Source: Candidatus Altimarinota bacterium (GTDB lineage Bacteria; Patescibacteriota; Gracilibacteria; BD1-5; UBA6164). Taken from it: 5,377 nucleotides of DNA. The stretch is from positions 1-5,377 of the forward strand of contig JAMOOA010000190.1 in NCBI GenBank assembly GCA_027066255.1, given 5' to 3'. The notes beneath the pieces were generated by a model that was not told where the DNA came from, ran no database searches, and saw only the letters and a list, made by a program, of their open reading frames with translations. This document shows positions 1-4,435 of this stretch, one piece after another. A program made the translations under genes and the position numbers. Within the stretch, counting starts at the first letter, position 1. Every line of letters starts with the position of its first letter.

Positions 1-744
1 ATGGAAGTAAGAGATCTTCTTTCAAAATATGATTTCCCAGGAGATGATACTCCTATAGTAAAAGGATCAGGTCTTGTTGCACTTGAAAATCCTACTGATA
101 TGGAAAAAGAACATGGAGCAAAGACTATCGTTGAACTTTTTGAAAAAATTGAAGAATTTGTACCAGTTCCAAACAGACCTACTGAAAAAGATTTTCTTAT
201 GCCTATTGAGGATGTATTCTCAATTAAAGGAAGAGGAACAGTTGTTACTGGAAAAATCGAAACAGGTATCATCAAAGTTGGTGAAGAGGTTGAAATTGTT
301 GGTATCAGAGATACAACAAAATCTACAGTTACTGGAGTAGAGATGTTCCATAAACTTCTTGATGAAGGTCAAGCTGGTGATAATGCTGGTATCCTCCTCA
401 GAGGTTTAGAGAGAGACGATGTTGAAAGAGGACAAGTTCTTGCAAAACCAGGATCAATCAAACCACATACTAAGTTTGAATGTGAAGTATATATCCTCTC
501 GAAAGATGAAGGAGGAAGACATACTCCTTTCTTCAAAGGATATAAACCACAATTCTACTTTAGAACTACAGATGTTACTGGTGATATAGAACTTCCAGCT
601 GGAGTTGAAATGGTTATGCCTGGTGATAACATCAAAATGGATGTAGAACTTCAAGTACCTATTGCGATGACTGAAGGACTTAGATTTGCAATCAGAGAAG
701 GAGGGAGAACAGTTGGTTCAGGAGTTGTTTCAAAGATTAAATAA
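1..744 (+). CDS. tuf: Elongation factor Tu, C-terminal part (5' partial)
   Basis: EF-Tu delivers aminoacyl-tRNA to the ribosomal A site as a GTP complex. The 247 visible residues start in the EF-Tu stretch [20 protein letters not shown]. That is the end of the GTPase domain, so the first ATG is an internal methionine and the gene begins outside the window. About 150 residues with the P-loop and NKxD motifs are missing, judged from the usual length of about 395. Domain II is clear ([20 protein letters not shown], then [13 protein letters not shown]). Domain III follows with [19 protein letters not shown] and ends in the typical [18 protein letters not shown]. All 28 glycines use GGN codons and the stop is TAA. 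It lies 97 nt upstream of rpsJ, a neighbour pair common in bacteria. The identification is secure; only the 5' end is unknown. Confidence 0.98.
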   Translation: MEVRDLLSKYDFPGDDTPIVKGSGLVALENPTDMEKEHGAKTIVELFEKIEEFVPVPNRPTEKDFLMPIEDVFSIKGRGTVVTGKIETGIIKVGEEVEIVGIRDTTKSTVTGVEMFHKLLDEGQAGDNAGILLRGLERDDVERGQVLAKPGSIKPHTKFECEVYILSKDEGGRHTPFFKGYKPQFYFRTTDVTGDIELPAGVEMVMPGDNIKMDVELQVPIAMTEGLRFAIREGGRTVGSGVVSKIK

Positions 745-751
745 ATCTACC

Positions 752-809
752 ATGAGCTATAAATAGCTTCATATATCCACCATGAGCAGAGAGTTCGTGG
801 TGGCTCATG
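752..809 (+). promoter_or_regulatory. Stem-loop region in the tuf-rpsJ spacer
   Basis: The spacer holds two small hairpins built around a repeated CCATGAGC. The first pairs AGCTA (755-759) with TAGCT (764-768). The second pairs CATGAGC (781-787) with GCTCATG (803-809), a perfect 7-bp stem around a 15-nt loop. Neither is followed by a T-run, so a classical intrinsic terminator is unlikely. They could affect RNA processing, attenuation or mRNA stability between tuf and rpsJ. The role is inferred from structure only. Confidence 0.4.
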
Positions 810-824
810 AAATCATTTATATTC

Positions 825-830
825 TATAAT
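825..830 (+). promoter_or_regulatory. Candidate -10 element for rpsJ
   Basis: A consensus TATAAT lies 11 nt upstream of the rpsJ ATG at 842. Transcription from it would start around 837, leaving a leader of only about 5 nt. No good -35 is seen at the expected distance (GGCTCA-like sequence around 802-807), so the call rests on the -10 alone in AT-rich DNA. Confidence 0.4.
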
Positions 831-841
831 TATTGACGGAA

Positions 842-1162
842 ATGTCAGCACAAAAAGCAGGTACAAAGATAAGAATCAGTGTAAAATCTTTTGATCATAG
901 ACTTCTAGATGAAGCTGTGAAAAAAATAGTTCTTATCGCTGTAGATTCTGGAGCAGAAGTAGTTGGACCAATTCCTCTTCCTACAAAAATAGAAAAGATA
1001 ACAGTAAATAGATCTACGTTTGTAAACAAAGATGCAAGAGAACAATTTGAGATAAGGAGACATAAGAGACTGATAGAGATACAAGATCCAACACCAAAAA
1101 CTCTCGAACTTCTTCAAGAGATAAATATTCCAAGTGGAGTAGGTATTGAAATCAAAGCGTAA
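842..1162 (+). CDS. rpsJ: 30S ribosomal protein S10
   Basis: S10 is a 30S head protein and, in many bacteria, the NusE partner of NusB in antitermination. The 106-residue product fits the usual length of about 100-105. It has the family landmarks: KIRISVKSFDHRLLDEAVKK at the start, then GPIPLPTKIEKITVNRS, an FEIRRHKRLIEI segment matching the conserved EIRTHKRLIDI stretch, and a C-terminal PSGVGIEIKA. I chose the ATG at 842 rather than the in-frame TTG at 833 because family members begin just before this point and the candidate -10 box lies between 825 and 830. There is no Shine-Dalgarno sequence. Downstream comes rpmB rather than rplC, so the standard S10 operon is not present here. All five glycines are GGN. 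Confidence 0.97.
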   Translation: MSAQKAGTKIRISVKSFDHRLLDEAVKKIVLIAVDSGAEVVGPIPLPTKIEKITVNRSTFVNKDAREQFEIRRHKRLIEIQDPTPKTLELLQEINIPSGVGIEIKA

Positions 1163-1192
1163 AAAAGTATTTAAAATTTAAAAAATCAAAAA

Positions 1193-1390
1193 ATGTCTAG
1201 AGTTTGTGATGTAACTGGTAAAAAACCATCTACAGGAAATAAAAGAAGTCACTCATGTAGAGCGACAAAGAGAAGATTTCTTCCAAATCTTTTCAATAAA
1301 AAAATAAAAGACCCAGAGACAGGACTTATATACCAGATAAAAGTTTCTGCAAAAGGACTTAAGACCCTTAAGAAAAAAGGAATTCTATAG
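1193..1390 (+). CDS. rpmB: 50S ribosomal protein L28
   Basis: L28 is a small basic protein of the large ribosomal subunit. The 65-residue product has the family signature from the start: MSRVCDVTGKKPSTGNKRSH, then ATKRRFLPNL, and later VSAKGLKTLKKKGI. The length matches short forms of about 62-65 residues and lacks the C-terminal extension of the E. coli protein (about 78). Two cysteines (residues 5 and 22) are present, but not the full four-cysteine zinc-binding set known in some L28 proteins. It begins 30 nt after rpsJ in an A-rich spacer with no Shine-Dalgarno sequence and ends in TAG. No terminator follows, so the downstream tRNA may be on the same transcript. Confidence 0.96.
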   Translation: MSRVCDVTGKKPSTGNKRSHSCRATKRRFLPNLFNKKIKDPETGLIYQIKVSAKGLKTLKKKGIL

Positions 1391-1400
1391 AAACCAATCC

Positions 1401-1419
1401 TGTCATTATTATGATGACA
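1401..1419 (+). other. Small inverted repeat between rpmB and tRNA-Leu
   Basis: TGTCAT (1401-1406) and ATGACA (1414-1419) form a 6-bp stem with a 7-nt loop, ending 5 nt before the tRNA. There is no T-run, so it is not a convincing terminator. It may be a processing structure or chance. Confidence 0.25.
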
Positions 1420-1424
1420 CCTAA

Positions 1425-1509
1425 GCCCAGATGGTGGAATTGGTAGACACGCAAGACTTAAAATCTTGTTCCTCCGGGAGTTCGGGTTCAATTCCCGGTC
1501 TGGGCACCA
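1425..1509 (+). tRNA. tRNA-Leu (anticodon UAA)
   Basis: A complete class II tRNA. The 7-bp acceptor stem is GCCCAGA (1425-1431) with TCTGGGC (1499-1505), followed by discriminator A1506 and an encoded CCA (1507-1509). The D arm has the bacterial tRNA-Leu pattern TGGTGGAATTGGTAGACAC. The anticodon stem CAAGA/TCTTG (1452-1456, 1464-1468) encloses the loop CTTAAAA, giving anticodon UAA (1459-1461), which reads UUA and by wobble UUG. A long variable arm (about 1469-1481) and a T loop TTCAATT complete it. Discriminator A and the long variable arm agree with leucine identity. It lies between rpmB and rpsP with no terminator on either side, so it is probably cut from a mixed mRNA/tRNA transcript unless it has its own promoter. 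Confidence 0.97.
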
Positions 1510-1590
1510 TTAAGTTTCTCTTGCGTTAAGCAAAGCAAAGATGATAAACAAAAAACAATAAATTTATTTTATATTTTACACACGCGAGTT

Positions 1591-1830
1591 ATGTTAAAGA
1601 TTAGATTATCAAGAGCAGGAAAGAGAAATATGCCATTTTTTAGAGTTGTAGTTACAGAGCATACAAGAGCTGCAAGTCACGGATATAAAGAAGTCCTAGG
1701 TTTCTACAATCCTTTTACAAAAGAATTCAAGATAAAAGACCTCGATAAAGTAAAGAAGTACCTCTCTCACGGAGTACAGTTCACTCCAAGAGTTAAGAAG
1801 CTTTTCGAAGCAAATAAAATCTCAGTATAA
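1591..1830 (+). CDS. rpsP: 30S ribosomal protein S16
   Basis: S16 is an early-assembling 30S protein. The 79-residue product is of normal length and carries the family pattern: MLKIRLSRAGKRNMPFFRVV with the conserved basic KIRL.R.G.K..PF..VV start, then EVLGFYNPFTKE, and a C-terminal KKYLSHGVQFTPRVKKLFE corresponding to the usual yWLs-GAqpsdtVk region. The ATG at 1591 is the natural start. The sequence before it (ACACACGCGAGTT) has no Shine-Dalgarno, but an AT-rich TATATT lies at 1570-1575. A strong terminator starts 5 nt after the TAA, and the khpA-like gene follows. The rpsP-khpA order matches that in Firmicutes such as Bacillus, but rimM and trmD, which usually follow, are absent here. Confidence 0.96.
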   Translation: MLKIRLSRAGKRNMPFFRVVVTEHTRAASHGYKEVLGFYNPFTKEFKIKDLDKVKKYLSHGVQFTPRVKKLFEANKISV

Positions 1831-1834
1831 AAAC

Positions 1835-1870
1835 AATATCCTTCAGAAACTTGAAGGATGTTATTTTTTT
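1835..1870 (+). terminator. Intrinsic terminator after rpsP
   Basis: AATATCCTTCA (1835-1845) pairs with TGAAGGATGTT (1852-1862), giving an 11-bp stem with one T-G wobble and a 6-nt loop. A T-rich tail follows directly (TTATTTTTTT, 1861-1870). It begins 5 nt past the rpsP stop and should end the ribosomal protein/tRNA transcript. Confidence 0.88.
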
Positions 1871-1878
1871 ATTATAAT
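1851..1878 (+). promoter_or_regulatory. Candidate promoter of the khpA-like gene
   Basis: A consensus -10 TATAAT (1873-1878) lies 16 nt after TTGAAG (1851-1856), which matches TTGACA at four of six positions. Transcription would start near 1885, leaving roughly 9 nt before the ATG at 1894. The -35 lies in the descending arm of the rpsP terminator, so terminator and promoter would share DNA. The -10 is convincing; the -35 is tentative. Confidence 0.5.
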
Positions 1879-1893
1879 ATAATTCAACATGAT

Positions 1894-2130
1894 ATGAAAG
1901 AAGTAGAATTCCTACAATTTGTGATAGAGTGAATAGTCGAACATAAAGAAGATATAAAGATAGAATCAAAAGATGACGAACTAGGAACGCTTCTGACACT
2001 CCAAGTAAATAGCGAAGACATGGGGATGATTATAGGAAAAAAGGGATCAACGGTAAACGCTCTTAGATCAATAGTAAGACTCATGGGAATGAAAATGGGA
2101 AAGAAAATAAATCTCAAAGTTATAGATTAA
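1894..2130 (+). CDS. khpA: KH-domain RNA-binding protein, KhpA-like (one in-frame UGA-Gly)
   Basis: KhpA is a single-KH-domain RNA-binding protein, linked in Firmicutes to cell division and post-transcriptional control together with KhpB. With TGA (1930-1932) read as Gly13 the gene gives 78 residues, the usual length for the family. The N-terminus MKEVEFLQFVIE leads into an IKIES-type strand. The KH signature follows: EDMGMIIGKKGSTVNALRSI, with the GxxG loop at residues 48-51. The end, GKKINLKVID, is also typical. I chose the ATG at 1894 because the ATG at 1889 runs into TAG in its own frame. With the standard code the protein would end at residue 12, before the KH domain. It sits behind its own candidate promoter, next to rpsP as in other bacteria. 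The stop is TAA. Confidence 0.88.
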
Positions 2131-2148
2131 TAAGATACAAATTTCTTT

Positions 2149-2589
2149 ATGGACTTCATACCTACTACATACGCAGCAGCAGATATAGCAGCTAACTCTA
2201 TCTTTGCAGGGGAACTAGATTTCTGAGAATTTATACTTCTTGCAATTTCTCTTTTCGTCCTCACCGCGGGGCTTCTCTCTATACTTTTTGTACTATGGGG
2301 AGGACTCCTTCTTATACTTTCAGGGGGAAAAGATGACAAAATAAAACCAGCAATTAATACTATTCGTTATGCTGTTATCGGGGTAGTTGTAACAGTTCTT
2401 ACTATTTTTCTTTTTCCTGTATTTGGCAGACTTATAGGAATAGATGTAGAGAGATATGCTCAACCAAAAAGAATCTTTGAGAAAATAGAAGAGATAGGAG
2501 ACAAGATATTTAACGGAGGAAGTAGTAGTTCTTCTTCTACAAATATAGAGAGTATTGATGACTTCCCTGCAGATTTCTCAGACTTATAA
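2149..2589 (+). CDS. Two-TM small membrane protein, VirB2/TrbC pilin-like (one in-frame UGA-Gly)
   Basis: With TGA (2224-2226) read as Gly26 this is a 146-residue protein. Two hydrophobic segments are clear, about residues 28-57 and 73-97. The short loop between them reads SGGKDDKIKPAINTIRYAVIG. WGG before the loop, SGG.DDKIK within it and a YA.IG start to the second helix are the pattern I associate with the small VirB2/TrbC-like T4SS-pilin family abundant in CPR genomes. The C-terminal tail is charged, then has six serines in a row and an acidic end. No cleavable signal peptide is obvious, unlike many relatives. No type IV secretion or pilus partner genes are visible, so its role in a surface fibre or secretion system is an inference. 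It begins 18 nt after khpA without a Shine-Dalgarno, and a large palindromic terminator follows. Confidence 0.7.
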
Positions 2590-2594
2590 AAAAA

Positions 2595-2640
2595 TAAGAT
2601 AAAAAAGCACTTCAAATATTTGAAGTGCTTTTTTATCTTA
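2595..2640. terminator. Perfect 46-bp palindrome, bidirectional terminator
   Basis: Bases 2595-2617 are the exact reverse complement of 2618-2640. The core GCACTTCAAAT/ATTTGAAGTGC is flanked by an A-run on the left and a T-run on the right, so on either strand the hairpin is followed by a U-tract. It lies between convergent genes: 6 nt after the pilin-like stop, and overlapping the last codons and stop (2633-2635) of the minus-strand gene. This placement fits a shared bidirectional intrinsic terminator. Confidence 0.9.
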
Positions 2641-3040
2641 CATCTTTTCCAAATAAGAAGTAGTTCCATTTTTCATATATAGACATACTCTGTATAAGGT
2701 TCTCCTCACTACTGAGAGGGATTTCTATCTGAGATAAAGTTTCACTAGCTGGTTTTGTATATTTCTCATATTTTTTCTCAGTTATGAGGTAGACCACCTG
2801 TTCTCCTTTATTTTTTTTTCCTTGTTCTTGTTTGAGTATTTTATTTTTATAAGCTTTGGTGTTTTTATATTCGATAATATCCTCAGCTTTTTGTATCTTC
2901 TGTGTAAAGCTCTCTTTGAGTTTTTCTAGATACTCAATATTTGAATTTATACGATACTCTCGGTACTTATAGTTCCCAACAATATACATCATATAGAGCA
3001 TAATGATGATGAGACCAGCAAATATATATTCTTTTTTCAT
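2633..3040 (-). CDS. FtsB/DivIC-like septum formation initiator protein
   Basis: A 135-residue bitopic membrane protein. It has a short basic N-terminus (MKKEY), one transmembrane helix (about residues 6-22), then a charged, probably coiled-coil region (about 28-75). KNKGEQVVYLI (77-87) resembles the 'pGE.vv.i' element after the coiled coil in FtsB/DivIC proteins, which bridge FtsL and FtsQ in the division complex. The aromatic end YEKWNYFLFGK resembles the 'W..YFFGK' tail I associate with CPR septum-formation-initiator proteins. The length is slightly above typical FtsB (about 100) and close to DivIC. It has no in-frame TGA and ends in TAA inside the palindromic terminator. It is divergent from the FecR gene. 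GAGGA lies about 13 nt before the ATG, rather far for a ribosome binding site. The family call rests on architecture and short motifs, so it is moderate. Confidence 0.6.
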   Translation of the reverse strand: MKKEYIFAGLIIIMLYMMYIVGNYKYREYRINSNIEYLEKLKESFTQKIQKAEDIIEYKNTKAYKNKILKQEQGKKNKGEQVVYLITEKKYEKYTKPASETLSQIEIPLSSEENLIQSMSIYEKWNYFLFGKDVR

Positions 3041-3067
3041 AGGGTTTTGAGAATTCCTCTTTTTGGT

Positions 3068-3102
3068 TACTATAGAGACATCTATTCTTATTATCTATAG
3101 TA
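3068..3102. promoter_or_regulatory. 9-bp inverted repeat in the divergent intergenic region
   Basis: TACTATAGA (3068-3076) and TCTATAGTA (3094-3102) are perfect inverted copies separated by 17 nt. Each arm contains TATAGT reading outward, so the pair could be symmetrical -10 boxes for divergent transcription or an operator for a dimeric regulator. On the minus strand TATAGT would start transcription near 3062, about 22 nt before the FtsB-like ATG. On the + strand the same box (3096-3101) is too close to the ATG at 3105, so an upstream box such as TATTAT (3089-3094) would have to serve the FecR gene. Confidence 0.45.
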
Positions 3103-3104
3103 TA

Positions 3105-4430
3105 ATGAAAAGGCTGAAAAATAAATTTATAATTGGAGTTATTTTCCTCATAGTGGTTATTATATGTTCTCAGATTTATAGAGCCTACTCTTCAAACGCT
3201 ATAGATACAAACTCATATATCTCTCTTATCAAGGGTATGGCTACTCTTAACAGCAATCCCATACAAAAAGATAACTCTAGTATACTTGTTCCTGGTGATA
3301 CCGTCAGGACAATAGGAAAGGAAAGCCTTGCAGTAATAGAGTGGGGAGACGGGAGTATCACGAGACTATGAGGAAACACAAAAATATCTGTTGGAAACAA
3401 TGAAGTCTCCAGAGACTTTACCAAGATAGATATATCTTTTGACCTCATAGCTGGAAAAACATGGTCAAATGTAGTTTCCTTTATATCAAGAGAGTCATCT
3501 TTTACACAAACATTCCAGTGAGTGGAGGCTGGAGTCAGAGGAACAATTTTTGATGTTGATCTACTACAGAAATTTGTACACGTAACAGATCACAAAATCA
3601 CTCTAACAGATGGCTCAGGAGAAACATATAGTATCTGAGAAGGAACCTCTCTTTCACTCTCTAATTTCTCACTTATAGAGCTATCCCAATTTCTTAACAC
3701 CTTGCGTGACGACACTTGGAATGATATAAACAAGCAGCTTGATGAAGAAAATATAGAAAAACTCAAAGAAGAGATAGCTCTGCATTTAGAATCAAATAAC
3801 CCATTTCTTTTTCTTTTAGAAGTATTTAGTCCAAAATACAGATTTCTCTACGAACTCGATAATAGAGCCGATTTTAAAAAACTAAAGAAAATACTACCTC
3901 TTCTTTCAGACAATCAAAAATGAGATGTGTACAAAGTTATATTTTCTCGTTATCAAAAACTTAACTTTGTAGCACCGAGTGACAGTGAAAATTATAAAAC
4001 GAAGCTTCTATATAAGAGACTTCTTATAATACTCTCTGACCAAAAAGATAAAGAAATCCTCGTAGAAACATCTCTCTATGACTTTAAGGATATTCTCTCT
4101 TCTCAGAACTCACAAGCCTTTGCTTCTACTGTCGAGCTTTTAAATGAGAACAAGGAAATTCTTAAAGGTCTTGATATGAGTATATTTACAAAAGAAATAA
4201 ACCTTATACCAGATGATCTAGAGATGATTATCAGAGAAAACTTTAGCAATGTACAATGAGTTTTCAAATGATCGCTACCAGATACTCAAGATGTTGATTT
4301 TAGTAATATAAAGGATGTTGCTGATGACACCTTTGAGAAAGCATGAGAGAAGCTTTTAGATACAAAAGATAAAGCACAGGAAGCTATAAATACAGGACTT
4401 GACACACTCTTTGATTCCTTTGCAAACTAA
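3105..4430 (+). CDS. Membrane-anchored FecR-domain protein (seven in-frame UGA-Gly)
   Basis: The reading frame is continuous over 441 codons only if TGA is sense, at residues 89, 139, 178, 273, 385, 389 and 414. An N-terminal TM helix (about residues 8-26) follows a basic MKRLKNK start, so the rest should be extracytoplasmic. Residues about 45-185 form a FecR domain: VPGDTVRTIGKESLAVIEWG, then DGSITRL followed by UGA-Gly89, a GKTW element, and the hallmark VRGTIFDV (144-151). The remaining 250 residues are mostly charged and probably helical; I do not recognise a family there. FecR domains occur in iron-signalling anti-sigma regulators and in many other envelope proteins, and no sigma factor or TonB receptor is visible. 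The start is the ATG at 3105, placed just before the TM helix; the TTG at 3063 would add 14 residues crossing the putative promoter. The stop lies 5 nt before the CHASE2 gene, so the two are probably co-transcribed. Confidence 0.85.
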
Positions 4431-4435
4431 AAAAT

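Noticed and set aside
833..841. TTG at 833 as the rpsJ start
   Set aside because: It adds three residues before a good ATG at 842 and lies just after a likely -10 box. S10 proteins normally begin near the ATG.
1249..1491. Minus-strand ORF across rpmB and the tRNA
   Set aside because: It overlaps a clear ribosomal protein gene and a complete tRNA. The protein has no recognisable features.
1521..1550. TTGCGT (1521-1526) as a -35 for an rpsP promoter
   Set aside because: No -10-like box lies 16-18 nt downstream. The better TATATT at 1570 is far too distant.
1930..1932. UGA as selenocysteine, or khpA as a pseudogene
   Set aside because: Seven UGAs in one gene, no redox-type context, no SECIS-like hairpin seen just after the codon, and family sequence intact on both sides argue for a reassigned sense codon.
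1884..2339. Minus-strand ORFs at 1884-2117 and 2127-2339
   Set aside because: They are shadows of the khpA-like and pilin-like genes, which have family motifs on the + strand. The opposing frames have none.
3063..3371. Separate short ORFs at 3063-3371, 3702-3923 and 3927-4259
   Set aside because: They are pieces of one 441-codon FecR gene cut at UGA codons. The FecR domain continues across the first two UGAs, and the third and fourth join the rest in the same frame.
3369..3371. UGA as tryptophan (code 4)
   Set aside because: TGG is used normally for Trp. UGA positions such as L-x-GN, I-x-EG and the early KhpA helix suit glycine or another small residue better than Trp.
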